A stretch of 64,000 bases of DNA from Hydrangea macrophylla (taxonomy: Eukaryota > Streptophyta > Magnoliopsida > Cornales > Hydrangeaceae): assembly GCA_033977485.1 (NCBI GenBank), contig CM066983.1, positions 107,289,580-107,353,579 on the forward strand, in the 5' to 3' direction. Below the pieces are notes generated by a model that was not told the origin of the DNA, did no database searches, and saw only the letters and a list, made by a program, of their open reading frames with translations. Made by a program: the position numbers and the translations under genes. Shown one piece after another: positions 48,501 through 58,305 of the stretch (positions are counted from its first letter, which is position 1; the number at the start of each line of letters is the position of its first letter).

Positions 48501-49337
48501 TCTGGTTCATATGGATTTGTTAATTTTTTATTTACCTTTCCAGGTTATTTCAACAATCCACAGGACACAATGCTGATCATAAATAAACAAGGTTGGTTGT
48601 GCACAGGAGATCTAGGCTATTTTGACGAAGAGGGACAGTTATATGTTGTGGACCGAATAAAAGAGCTTATCAAGTATAAAGGTTTTCAGGTAACTGATTC
48701 TCAATCATTTCTTGCATTCCATGTTCATATGAGCTCGCTGAAACACTGCTCTCTTACACATTCACTTGTCTGTTTGCCAGGTTGCACCAGCAGAGCTGGA
48801 AGGTCTGCTTCTCTCTCACCCGGAGATATTGGATTCGGTTGTTATCCCGTAAGTAGGGTAGCTAATATATATATATATATATAATATACACACGTATGTG
48901 TGTATGTATATATCCGTCATTCATTCTGATAAATGCCAAATTCCAAATATTTCATGACAATTGAGCATCAATTTCCTCTTGTAGATTTCCTGATGCTGAA
49001 GCTGGTGAAGTCCCAATTGCATATGTTGTTCGCTCAACCAGTAGTTCACTAACTGAAGAAGATGTTCAGAAATTTATTGCAAATCAGGTAAGGGAAATGG
49101 GAAAATTAATAGTGTTAAAAGCCATTTAGGTATGTTTTCTTTGGGCCTATTAGTATTAAAATAAAGGAATGTAGGACTCCTATTTTTGCTTGGAATTTTG
49201 ATCAGTATCTTTGCCTTTGGCAGGTTGCGCCATTCAAAAGATTACAAAGAGTAACATTTGTAGATAGCGTTCCAAAATCAGCTTCAGGCAAAATTCTGAG
49301 GAGAGAGCTCATACAGAAAGTTCGACCCAAACTCTAA
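32485..49337 (+). CDS. 4CLL7: 4-coumarate:CoA ligase-like 7 (4CLL7-type acyl-activating enzyme), six exons
   Basis: Exons 32485-33510, 37014-37203, 48544-48689, 48781-48848, 48985-49087 and 49224-49337 join in frame to 548 residues, the usual length. All introns are GT-AG. The protein is an ANL-superfamily ligase: P-loop [15 protein letters not shown] (from residue 201), GYGMTETCG (343-351), ribose-binding TGD (426-428), hinge [16 protein letters not shown] (439-454) and catalytic Lys534 in SGKILRRE. It closely resembles Arabidopsis At4g05160, a peroxisomal 4CL-like enzyme reported to activate fatty acids and jasmonate precursors with ATP and CoA. The C-terminus PKL resembles a peroxisomal targeting signal. 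It is not a classical lignin 4CL. Start chosen at [15 protein letters not shown], which matches the family; an in-frame ATG 25 codons upstream is less likely. Introns 1 and 2 are swollen by transposons; no disabling change is seen. Confidence 0.92.
33724..34127. mobile_element. Tourist-like MITE in intron 1, 404 bp
   Basis: The ends GAGCATTTACAATGC and GCATTAGAGCTGCTC form imperfect inverted repeats flanked by TAA on both sides (33721-33723, 34128-34130). Confidence 0.7.
34570..36035. mobile_element. Long-inverted-repeat element in intron 1
   Basis: The left arm (about 34595-34790: CACTCACACGATGTGAGTG, AACTTTAAACCTCCAT, ATACCGTTGGAATTGTG, ACCATTGTTGATAT) is matched in reverse by the right arm (about 35840-36020). 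The interior has GTGAAATTTCACC motifs and a nested MITE. No transposase is seen. Long arms suggest a Mutator-type or foldback element. A related arm is at 63173. Ends are approximate. Confidence 0.7.
35030..35567. mobile_element. Tourist-like MITE nested in the long-inverted-repeat element
   Basis: The ends GAGCAACTTCAATGC and GCGTTGGAGATGGTC are flanked by TTA (35027-35029, 35568-35570). The interior is rich in GCCATTT and TTGGCATGA motifs and non-coding. Confidence 0.68.
37014..37203 (+). CDS. 4CLL7: 4CLL7-type gene, exon 2
   Basis: Follows a CAG acceptor and encodes [12 protein letters not shown] to RGPNMMQ plus one base. It carries the adenylate-binding TE motif. The donor is AAG|GTTAGAG, opening an 11.3-kb intron. 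Confidence 0.92.
37284..37452. mobile_element. Diverged foldback MITE in intron 2
   Basis: AATGATAGACATACACACC and its complement GTGTATCCCTATCAT frame arms with TTTAAATACATGTATCCTGTG and CAGGGTACATGCATTTAAA. The plan matches the 18179 and 19374 copies. No clear target duplication. Confidence 0.5.
38622..40338 (-). mobile_element. Internally deleted Ty1/copia element, 1717 bp
   Basis: 181-bp LTRs at 38622-38802 and 40158-40338 are flanked by AAAAC (38617-38621, 40339-40343). Inside are the leader, a tRNA-Met type PBS (TGGTATCAGAGCC on the minus strand at 40157-40145), an N-terminal gag piece (39719-39226) and an RNase H piece (39134-38784, ending near DMFTKSVGP). Everything between gag and RNase H is missing; the join is near 39160-39170. 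It moved or arose as a non-autonomous derivative of the family at 41097-46272. Confidence 0.9.
40729..40830 (-). repeat. Paired-palindrome module in the intron-2 solo LTR
   Basis: AATCAATC, GATCGATC, GATCGATC and AATTGATC have centres at 40732.5, 40755.5, 40804.5 and 40826.5, spaced 23, 49 and 22 bp. On the minus strand a TATAAAAT lies at 40609-40602, about 125 bp downstream. Confidence 0.75.
41097..41277 (-). repeat. 3' LTR of the copia element
   Basis: Starts TGTTGGAATTAAATATT on the minus strand and ends CTCCTCTTTT next to the target duplication GGAAA. Confidence 0.9.
41259..42462 (-). pseudogene. Copia reverse transcriptase C-terminus and RNase H (broken)
   Basis: From the right: a segment readable as [20 protein letters not shown], then [15 protein letters not shown], the catalytic [11 protein letters not shown] and [13 protein letters not shown] (to 41878). 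A stop separates it from [16 protein letters not shown] and the RNase H part ([30 protein letters not shown]-like [23 protein letters not shown]). At the right edge the block is joined directly to the RT N-terminus (near 42445-42465), with the central RT core missing. Confidence 0.85.
42463..43582 (-). pseudogene. Copia integrase C-terminal region and RT N-terminus, interrupted by a MITE
   Basis: The segment has [47 protein letters not shown] (integrase end), a Pro/Ser-rich linker with [13 protein letters not shown], then [11 protein letters not shown]. The MITE at 42641-42822 splits the coding at this point; it resumes as [26 protein letters not shown] and RLVAKGFTQ. Confidence 0.85.
42641..42822. 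mobile_element. Mutator-type MITE, 182 bp, inside copia RT
   Basis: The inverted ends GAGTAATACTTGGGACACA and its complement extend for about 55 bp each. An exact 9-bp duplication TTTCCACCT flanks it (42632-42640, 42823-42831), the size expected for Mutator-like elements. It lies between two codon blocks that join smoothly without it. Confidence 0.92.
43583..44477 (-). pseudogene. Copia integrase core (broken)
   Basis: Reads [14 protein letters not shown] (GAG-pre-integrase), [27 protein letters not shown] and [17 protein letters not shown], then a frame change near 43820 and [14 protein letters not shown] plus [14 protein letters not shown]. The catalytic D, D and E are present in different frames. 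Confidence 0.88.
44423..45618 (-). pseudogene. Copia gag and protease (broken)
   Basis: The gag part includes [54 protein letters not shown] and [17 protein letters not shown] frame change near 44890 precedes the zinc knuckle [14 protein letters not shown]. The protease site [13 protein letters not shown] follows. The expected initiator ATG before ATSGKD is GTG here (minus strand near 45616) but ATG in the deleted sister element (39719). A stop follows FLGGKHKI. Confidence 0.85.
45619..46091 (-). other. Copia leader and primer-binding site
   Basis: The minus strand begins TGGTATCAGAGCCAAACCC next to the 5' LTR, matching initiator tRNA-Met. The leader holds a CCACCACC microsatellite (46037-46067) and three copies of a CAGCCGGACACTCGGCTTCA type repeat (45660-45810). 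Confidence 0.85.
46092..46272 (-). repeat. 5' LTR of the copia element
   Basis: 181 bp, two differences from the 3' LTR; ends at the target duplication GGAAA. Confidence 0.9.
48544..48689 (+). CDS. 4CLL7: 4CLL7-type gene, exon 3
   Basis: Starts after TTTCCAG and encodes [29 protein letters not shown] and [16 protein letters not shown], ending on a codon boundary. It holds the ribose-binding Asp428 and hinge Asp442. Confidence 0.92.
48781..48848 (+). CDS. 4CLL7: 4CLL7-type gene, exon 4
   Basis: 68 bases encoding [22 protein letters not shown] plus two bases of a Pro codon; donor GTAAGT. Confidence 0.9.
48985..49087 (+). CDS. 4CLL7: 4CLL7-type gene, exon 5
   Basis: Completes the Pro codon and encodes [17 protein letters not shown] to QKFIANQ; donor CAG|GTAAGG. 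Confidence 0.9.
49224..49337 (+). CDS. 4CLL7: 4CLL7-type gene, exon 6
   Basis: Encodes [37 protein letters not shown] and the stop TAA. It contains catalytic Lys534 and the C-terminal PKL. Confidence 0.92.
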   Translation, partial: VAPFKRLQRVTFVDSVPKSASGKILRRELIQKVRPKL

Positions 49338-49745
49338 GGCACAGAGGTTACTTTTCTTTTTCTATTTATTCTGTTGTTTGGTCAATTCTATGGTACCAAT
49401 GGTATAGTATATTATCCACATTTCAATGTATACTGCAGAGCCATATGATTTTGGCCCTTCTTTTGCCATATATTTGTATTTAATATACCAGAATTGTCTA
49501 AAGAATGAGAATAACTTCAATGAATTTTCAGTGTTAACATATATTTGAGACTGCATTTATAATTTAGCCCTAAGAGTGTAAAACCCAAATGGTGCAATAT
49601 GCATTAATCAGGACTCATATTTGGGAGATTCAAAGATTCTATTTTCTTGAAAATGATAAGATAGGTGACAAACAAATGGGGTTTTTAAAGTTAATTGGGC
49701 TTTAATTTTGGAATTGCTGCAAGTCTTCTAGGTAGCAGTGATATG

Positions 49746-51258
49746 CTTGGGAATCTTGGCTGGAACATCTTGAACTCTAAAGAGAATCTCTGGACTAAGG
49801 TTATTGTGAATAAATATCTCAATGGCAACCCTCGTTTAGAGTGGAAGGCCAAGAGAAGAAATTCCAATACCTGGAAAGGAATTCTAAGTTCTAAGGACCT
49901 TTAAAGAAGGCATCAAATGAATAGTTGGTGATGGTAAGCATATTCATTTGTGGAATGATTGGTTGGTGGTGTGGTGAGTCTTCTCTATCTCAACGGCTAC
50001 CCCCCACTGATTTTCCTAACTTAAAGGTGCAGGATATAATATCTGAAAATTGCTCTTGGAACCTGGATCCTATCCAGCACTGGTTAACTACAGATAAGAT
50101 TAATGATATTCTTACAACTCCCCTTTCCAAATTTAACTCTCTTGCTGATTACCCAAGTTGGGTTCTTTCGAATAATGGCAAGTTCAATTCCTCTAGTGCC
50201 TATGCCATTACTAGTGGAAACTATTCCCAACCAAGAAGTAATGTCTGGAAAGATCTTTGGAAATGGAAAGTCCCTTTTAGGTTGAATTTTTTTATTTGGA
50301 AATGCTTACTCAACAGACTTCCTTCTAAACATCTCCTTAATGGTAGAAGCATTTCTCCTGATTCTACTTGCCCTAGATGCTCTCATTGGAAGGAGGATGC
50401 TTTGCATATCAGAGACTGTCCTAAGGCTCGTAGTTTATGGAGTCTTTTGCTTCCAAGGGCGATTGACAACTTGAATCTGATGCTAAATCACACCCAATGG
50501 ATCTATGTGATAGAATGAGAGATTTTGCTACTAACATCCACTTTGATCTTTCTAATGATGTTATCTTTCATTGCAGGGTACTGGCAACTGTGGAAAGACA
50601 GAACAATCTCGTGTTTAGAGGGAAATCTAATAATGATAGACAGCTTGCTAAGATGTCTTAAGGACTTAGGGATTATCTGTAAAGCTTTCAAAAGAAATGA
50701 AATTCTGTCTATAACAAAACATGTTGATCTTATTCGTTGGTACCCTCCCAATGCAGGTTACTTCAAACTCAACACAGATGGAAGTAGTAGAGGCAGTCCA
50801 GGACGAGGTGGATTTGGGGGGCTCATCAGGGACGACCAAGGAAGGTGGCAAGCAGGATACTACGGATACATCGGTCAATGTACCAGCCTTTTTGCAGAAA
50901 TGGAAAGCATATGGCAAGGCCTCACGCTTGCTGTCAATAAAGGAATGGAAAATCTTGTGGTTGAAACCGATTCTATGTTGGCTTGCCTTTTGATCCAGAA
51001 TTGTGAAGTTAATCACCCTCTTAGAGTGATTGTTGAAGACTGTAGAACTCTCCTTAATGTTTGTAAGGGTAATGTTACCCATAGTTTGAGAGAAGGCAAC
51101 ATATGTGCTGACCTTCTGGCTAATTTAGGGGCGGATCAACTGAATCCTCTCGTTTTGTTAGATAGCCCTCATAGGGACCTTTGTATGCCTTTGTTGGAAG
51201 ACGCTTAAGTGGAAGCTAGTTTTGCTCTGTTTTGTTGTTTCTCTTTTACCCACAAAAC

Positions 51259-51296
<38 letters not shown>

Positions 51297-51315
51297 AGAA
51301 AAAAAGAAAAAGAAA
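49746..51315 (+). mobile_element. 5'-truncated L1-type LINE with RNase H and poly(A) tail
   Basis: It opens in the C-terminal part of reverse transcriptase (LGNLGWNILNSKENLW). Then come a zinc-finger domain of the zf-RVT type (VWKDLWKWKVPFRLNFFIWK, CPRCSHWKEDALHIRDCP) and a plant LINE RNase H domain (KLNTDGSSRG, FAEMESIWQGL, VVETDSMLACLL, NICADLLANLG). Stops and a frame change divide it near 49905 and 50519. A long A-rich tail lies at 51257-51315. The target GATATG/GATACGATG is duplicated around it and the empty site survives at 53098-53110. Confidence 0.9.
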
Positions 51316-51958
51316 GATACGATGCTTTTCTCCTAAGATTTCTTCCACATTACTAGGCACTGTGATGTTTTAAAAGATGGGACATTTCCGTTTACCATGA
51401 TTGGAGATTATGACAGCAGTATATGGGTAATTACGAAAGGTGGAAAACTTAGTTTAGTGCTAGAACTGAGGATTAATTAAGGTGGTACATGGTTAATTTT
51501 CATCGAGCAGTGGACCATATTGATATGAATTTGTGTGGATGTGCCGCTTTGATTTTGGTGTTTGCATGTATCTCAATATCGCTGAGAATGATTTTCACAA
51601 GTAAATGGACCTTTCGAACCTTCTTTCCAGAACCAATTTACAGAATGGCAAGTAAAATGCCCTTGTGGTGCGAGAAGGGGTGTATCGGAAACGTCCAAGG
51701 TAGTCCTAATAAATGGTTTCCAGAATCAATTATCTCGGATATATTCGTGCTATATAGAATTGTTTTAGGAATGTGGTGAGGTGGTTGGCATTTCTGGTGT
51801 AGCTGGTCTGTGTTCTCCTGTTCTAACTTGAGTATATGCTGAACTCTGCATGTGTCATCATGCTTGGTTAAGTTGTTTTTGTAGAGCCATTTCTTATTCT
51901 GGAGAAAGGAGTAGATTGTATTGTATAGGTGGGCTGCCAACATAGAAATTCTGCCAAC

Positions 51959-52705
51959 CATAAATAAACAAGGTTGGTTGTGCACAGGAGATCTTGGCTA
52001 TTTTGACGAAGAGGGACAGTTATATGTTGTGAACCGAATAAAAGAGCTTATCAAGTATAAAGGTTTCAGGTAACTGATTCTCAATCAATTCTTGCATTCC
52101 ATGTTCATAAGAGCTCACTGATACACTGCTCTCTTACACATTCACTTGTCTGTCTGCCAGGTGGCACCAGCAGAGCTGGAAGGTCTGCTTCTCTCTCACC
52201 CAGAGATATTAGATTCGGTTGTCATCCCGTAAGTAGGGTAGCTAATATATATATACACACGTACGTGTGTATATATATATCGGTCATTCAATTCTGATAA
52301 ATGCCAAATTCCATATATTTCATGACAATTGAGCATCAATTTCCTCTTGTAGATTTCCTGATGCTGAAGCTGGTGAAGTCCCAATTGCATATGTTGTTCG
52401 CTCAACCAGTAGTTCACTAACTGAAGAAGACGTTCAGAAATTTATTGCAAATCAGGTAAGGGTAATGGGAAAATTAGTAGTGTTAAAAGCCATTTAGGTA
52501 TGTTTTCTTTGGGCCTATTAGTATTAAAATAAAGTAATGTATGACTCCTGTTTTTGCTTGGTATTTTGATCAGTATCTTTGCCCTTTGCAGGTTGCGCCA
52601 ATCAAAAGATTACGAAGAGTAACATTTGTAGATAGCGTTCCAATATCAACTTCGGTCAAAATTCTGAGGAGAGAGCTCATACAGAAATGTCGATCCAAAC
52701 TCTAA
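51959..52705 (+). pseudogene. Duplicated 4CLL7 3' fragment (exons 3-6, unit B)
   Basis: Pieces correspond to the end of exon 3 (51959-52069), exon 4 (52161-52228), exon 5 (52353-52455) and exon 6 (52592-52705). Exon 3 has one base deleted (GGTTTCAG for GGTTTTCAG), a frameshift, and the hinge Asp codon is changed to Asn. Exon 6 has several replacements, including Val for the Gly before the catalytic Lys, and ends RSKL. No exons 1 or 2 and no promoter are present, so it is a non-functional fragment. Confidence 0.9.
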
Positions 52706-53745
52706 GGCACAGAGGTTACTTTTCTTTTTCTTTTTATTCTGTTGTTTGGTCAATAATTATATGGTACCAATGGTATAGTATATTATCCACATTTCAATGT
52801 ATACTGCAGAGCCATATGATTTTGGCTCTTCCTTTGGCCTTTTGCCATACATTTGTAAATAATATACCAGAATTGTCTAAAGAATGAGAATAATTTCAAT
52901 GAATTTTCAGTGTTAACATATATTTGAGCCTGCATTTATAATTGAGCTCTAAGAGTGTAAAACCCGAATGGTGCAACATTAATCAGGACTCATATTTGGG
53001 AGATTTAAAAATCCTATTTTCTTGAAAATGATAAGATAGGTTACAGACAATATTTGGGGTTTAATATTGGAATTGCTGCAAGTCTGTTAGATAGCAGTGA
53101 TATGAGGCTGTTCTCCTAAGATTTCTTCTACATTACTAGGCAGTAGGCACTGTCGTGTTTCGAAAGATGGGACATTTCCGTTTACCATGATTGGAGATTA
53201 TGACAGCAGTATATAGGTAATTACGAAAGGTGGAAAACATAGTTTAGTGCTAGAACTGAGGATTTAATTCAGGTGGTACATGGTTAATTTTCATCGAGCA
53301 TGTGGACCATGTCAATATGAATTTGTGTGGATTTGCCGCTTTGATTTTGGTGTTATGCATATACCTCTATATTGCTGAGAATGATTTTCACAAGTAAATG
53401 GACCTTTTGAACCTTCTTTCGAGAACCAATTTACAGAATGGCAAGTAAAATGCCCTTGTGGTGCGAGAAGGGGTTGTATTGGAAAAACACGTCCAAGGTA
53501 GTCCTAATAAATGGTTTCCAGAATCAATTATCTCAGATATATTCGTACTATATAGTACTTGTTTTAGGAATGTGGTGAGATGGTTGGCATTTCTAGTGGA
53601 GCTGGTCTGTGTTCTCCTGTTCTAACTTGAGCATATGCTGAACTCTACATGTGTCATCATGCTTGGTTAAGTTGTTTTTGTAGAGCCATTTCTTGTTCTG
53701 GAGAAAGGAGTAGGTTGTATTTGTATAGGTGGGCTGCCAACATTA

Positions 53746-54645
53746 TGATCAGGCCGGCCGGATCTTAAGTGTATCACAATAAATCCACGTAGACAAGCTT
53801 AAGGCTCTATTTTTTCTTTATTTAGTAGCTAGTACTCTATTTTTTTCTCTCTATTTTTTCTTTATTTAGTACTCTATTTGGAAAAAAAAAAAAAAAATCC
53901 TAATTTTTAATGTTATTTAAGCTTTTCTACTTCCTCCATGCTTGCCTATCCTTTTCCTTCTTTATGTCCATAAACCAAATGGAGTCTGAATAGTTTGGAA
54001 TCAAAGCACGGACTTAGACACGCCAACACGACACGGCAAATTCTAAAAAAAGGCCCACGGCATGACATGAATAGTGTCTCCGAAGTGTCATGTCTGACAC
54101 ATGTGGAAATGTTACCTTAGAACATGCGAATTGGGGTGCAAAGGCCCAAGTGTATGGACATGTCATATATGATGAAGGTAGGTAGGGCAGCTCATAGAAA
54201 GAAAAAAGTTCTTTGCGGTAGCATAATTGTCATGAGAATAAAGCTGGTGAGTGTTGGGAGGACAGAGACTGGGCATGAAGGAGGTATGAATCAGTAATGG
54301 TGTGTTTTTGAGTACTAAGTACATAGTGTCACTTCTTTAGCAAGCAAGAAAGCACAGTCTGACTACTTTTGCACCATTGGCCTCTCTCTTACCACCACCA
54401 CCACCACCACCACTTTCAGCAATGGCAGAACAAGTTTCAGAGACATACATATATGAGGCCCCATTCCTTGGCTAATCCTATTCCTGTCCCTCAAACACTC
54501 ACAACTTTTGCTTCTTCTCTTTTTTTTTTTTTTTCTTTTTCTTTCTGTGTCTTTTGCACTACTATATTTCAAACTTCAAAACCTCCTAAAGAAAAGAAAA
54601 AGGAAGAAAACTAATCAGACACAACGAAAAAGCAAATTGTATATT
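53746..54645. other. Intergenic sequence
   Basis: Follows the duplication. It contains T-rich duplicated CTCTATTTTTTC motifs (53810-53880), a CCACCACC run (54393-54412) and a T-rich run. No coding similarity seen. Confidence 0.4.
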
Positions 54646-54670
54646 CACAGCTCTATAAATCCCCTCCCCC

Positions 54671-54701
<31 letters not shown>

Positions 54702-54744
54702 CAAGGCCTCTTTTGGCCTTTTTCACAGCTCTATAAATCCCCTC
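54646..54744 (+). promoter_or_regulatory. Duplicated TATA-like core sequence
   Basis: The 21 bases from CACAGCTCTATAAATCCCC onward occur at 54646-54666 and again at 54724-54744, separated by a (CT)n tract. CTATAAAT in this setting looks like a plant core promoter, but no recognisable gene follows on the plus strand. It could be a promoter left behind by a lost gene or part of a mobile element. Confidence 0.3.
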
Positions 54745-54850
54745 TTGTGATGTCATTGGACCCCACAGTGACACAGTAGAGAGATAGACACAAGTTTTAA
54801 AGAGGTTGTATGAAAGTTGTATGAAAGTTGTGTCCCAAGTATTACTCTTT
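54745..54850. repeat. Partial relative of the 42641 Mutator-type MITE
   Basis: Carries GGACCCCACAGTG, GAGAGATAGACACA and the terminal TGTCCCAAGTATTACTC seen at the right end of the MITE at 42641-42822. The left arm is missing or rearranged. Confidence 0.55.
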
Positions 54851-55195
54851 TTCAATTTATTTGTTCAGTAAAAGAAGGCAAGCGCAGAGCTTGTCAGTCC
54901 TCTTTTTGTTTTACTTCTTTATTTGCTTTCTCACGCCTTGGTCATAGAATTTTCATGTTCTTCGCTTTCTCTAATCTCCCCTCTGCTTTGCCCCATAGTT
55001 GTTCTAACACCATCTCCAAAGCTAACATCAAATTTTATGAAGTAAATGTGTACTTTGATGTGTCAAAGACTCAAAGGCAATGTTGATGTAATGATCAAAG
55101 TATATTACTCCAACCCATACATCAAAGTGTGTATATTTTAATATTTTCTATACTTTAATCAATTCAATTTTGGCTTCTATAATTTAAACATATTA

Positions 55196-56028
55196 TTACA
55201 GAAACACCCCCTGTAGTTGAGTCTTTTATCAGTTGTTCCCCTATACTTTAAATTGTATCACTAATACCCCCTGTGGTCTGGATTAAAGTGAAACAATCAC
55301 TTTTTCCGTTAAAGTTAATGAAAAATGGGAAAATGACGAAATTACCTCTAATACATGCTAATGAAAACACGTTTATATGCTTAAATGTTTATTCAGACAT
55401 ATGTGGTGCATTATTATATTATTTTGATATTATATTTATTGCTAGAGACCATTCTGTGGTCACTTTGAGGTACCTTTGTGAGAGCAAATTTATTTATTTA
55501 TTTTTATTTTTGATCTACCATTGAACACACACATACACAGCACACACAATCTTGGTGATATATATATATATATATATTTTTTTTTTATCTACCCTTGGAC
55601 ACACACAATCTTGGTGATTTTTTTTTTTTTTGGAATCTACCCTTGGCCATACAGAGTGAAATCCAGTGTAGTGATGTACTAAGATCTCTAAAAAAAAAAA
55701 ATTTATCACACAAACTTTGTGTGTGTGTGTCAAATTTGCTCTCACAAAGACACCCCAAAGTGACCACAGAATAGTCTCTAGCAACAAATATAATATCAAA
55801 ACAATATAATAATGTACCGCATATGCCTAAATGAACATTTAAGCATGTAAGGGTGTTCCCATCAGCATGTAATACGGGTAATTTTGTACTTTTACCCATT
55901 TTCCGTTAACTTTAACGAAAAAAGTAACTGTTTCACTTTAGTCTAGACCACATGGGGTATTAGTGATAAAATTTAAAGCATAGGGGGGTAATTGATAAAA
56001 GGCCTAACCACAGGGGGTGTTTCTGTAA
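55196..56028. mobile_element. Foldback element with arms of about 300 bp
   Basis: The left arm (TTACAGAAACACCCCCTGT, ACCCCCTGTGGTCTGGA, CTTTTTCCGTTAAAGTTAA) is repeated inverted in the right arm to CAGGGGGTGTTTCTGTAA. The loop contains TA and GT microsatellites and CACACACAATCTTGGTGA twice. No transposase is seen. Arm length suggests a Mutator-type non-autonomous element; no clear 9-bp duplication. Confidence 0.7.
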
Positions 56029-58305
56029 TTAACCCTAATTTAAATAATGAAAAACTGTTAGCAACTTTGATTAAAATAGTAAAAGATATTGATTTAATGT
56101 ATCGTGTGGTTGAGGCAAAATTGTTGTAATTTTTGGGCTACATCAACATTTCCTCGTCCATTGATGTCTCCATTGGAGCAACAAAATCCTAAGTAGCAGA
56201 GCAAAATTGCTTTTGCTATATGACTTGCCTCAACTTTGGATATGGTCTAAGCCAGTATTTAAAATTTTGAAATTGGGGGAAAATTTTCGTTTTTATCAAT
56301 TAAAGTCTCCACACAACCTCAACCCCCCTCCCCCACCCAAAAAAAAAAAAAAAACAATAAAAAAAAAAAAAAAAAAAAAAAGGAAAAGAGTACGTTGTCA
56401 TGATTTTATGATTTATAGGCTCGGATTTTTCATACCTGCATTATCATAAATACTTTTTTTTTTCCTAGTGTTTCTTTAACTGGTAAATTGGTGCTTAATT
56501 GGGCTAATGTAACATTTCATACATGGGCACGACTTAAGTTTTGAGGCTTCGTTTGAATTATGAGATAGAGCTCAAAATATGTATCATCAACCTTAGTCAC
56601 CAAGGGCCCAAGGACTATGCAAAGAGAAACCCAAGCCCTTAATTATTTAAATTCATATCAACTGAGACCCAATATAATATATTCACATGTGTATCTGTGT
56701 GTGTGTGTCAAAAGGCCATAGCTTCTATTGACTGATACATGTGGATATGAAAGGAGGTTGGAGCTGAATAGACTTTGTAAAATTGATGTGTTAAATCAAA
56801 ATACTAAGAAAGATGATGAATGGTTTCATAAAATGGGGAGTTCACCATCCATTGATTAGGTTCAAGGAGATTATTGAGGTTAGTAAAGGGCCCCAAAGGT
56901 ACAAATTTTGGGTGGACAATCAACATCTCTAGTCTCTCTCTCTCTCTAGGATTTTGACATAAGATGCTATTCTTGTTGCTTAGCCACAAGTTCAATAATG
57001 CAGTTGCACATGCAAAAACAAACCCTTCTTTTTCTTATATGCACTCGCTCACAAAATTGAAAACACTTCTCTCTACCTATGACCCAACCTTTTCAGCTTT
57101 TGAACCTGTGGTCCACCATTTTCTTTTCAATTACAAATTGTAACTACACTCATTTTTATCTATATAATCTTGAACTACTTTGATTATATATTTAGGCATT
57201 AACTTCAATATTCTATACTTAGTATTGTTATCATTATTTAACCAAATCAATTAGGACCCTTGACTTGTATTTTGAGTGAAAACCACAAAGAACTGCCTCT
57301 GAGATTTCTCTAGAGAACTTGGGTTGAAAAGGTTCAAATTTGTCAATAGTAGGATAAAAAATGAAGTCCACAGTAGTGTGTTCTCGTTCAAGAATTCAGA
57401 ACTCAGATTCATATTTCGGGAACTCAGTTTACTGTCAGATTTCACATTCACCATTTGCAATTCAAAATTCAAATACTTTAAAAAAAAAAAAAAAAAAAAT
57501 AGTTCTCGTATGATACTATGAACCACTAGTCCTTCTGTACGAAGACTTCACTCCCAAGGATCACCTTTTTTTATTGGAGGGGTCCCTTAGTTCTTAGGTC
57601 ACCCTGCCCCTGGATCAAAAGTCCACCTTGAGGCCCCAAATGTCTTGCCAAGAATCTTTAAATCCAATAATACATTTTCACCTATAATATTGACTCAGTT
57701 AGTGAAGAGTGGCTGAGAGGTAGGCTAAAAAATTATCTTGTGAAGATTGACTTGTCACTAGCTTAATGTGAAGTGTCTGCAGAGTTAGGTCAAAGACTGA
57801 CCTAATTATTGACATTGTTACATACAATGACCGTCTCATTGGAGAAATTTTAATACCTTGAGGACACGACGTGACTGAGTGATGTGGTATTCACCAACCA
57901 GAGATGAGTTATTCAGATGGGATCTAAGCCCCTAAGGTCTTATTATTTGTGGGTTCCGAGATATAGGTTTTTCTCGAGTAATCCACTCTCATTTGTTGAA
58001 ATGTACTACGTTGTCATGCCACGTGGCACCATCAAAGCACATAACTTTGTCAGAGCATCATGTAAAATGTCATTTTATTCCTCCAAAGTTATATTTTGAC
58101 ATTACTAGAGTATAAAATCTTCTGTCCTTCCTTTTTTAAATGTCAATGCTATCAATGCCATGCTAACATATTTGACATTGGTGAAAAAAAATAGCACAAC
58201 TTGCAAAACTCTCCTCCAATTTTGCCACGCCATGTTGGCATCTAAAAAATATGGAGAAAAATTAACTTAGTGAAGATAGATATTGTGAATAGATAGAGTA
58301 ATAAC
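56029..58305. other. Intergenic sequence
   Basis: No recognisable gene. Contains an A-rich tract (56338-56382) and other poly(A) runs (57480-57500). Short ORFs are consistent with chance. Confidence 0.4.

Larger units (their letters stand above)
48576..53745 (+). repeat. Direct tandem duplication of the 3' end of the 4CLL7-type gene
   Basis: Unit A (48576 to about 51935) and unit B (about 51959-53745) share exon 3 part to exon 6, the introns and about 1 kb of 3' flank. Unit A contains the LINE at 49746-51315, which unit B lacks. Both units end in GTGGGCTGCCAACAT. Confidence 0.9.

Noticed and set aside
52687..52887. 66-codon ORF after the duplicated exon 6
   Set aside because: Chance ORF in 3' flanking DNA, different frame from the pseudogene exon.
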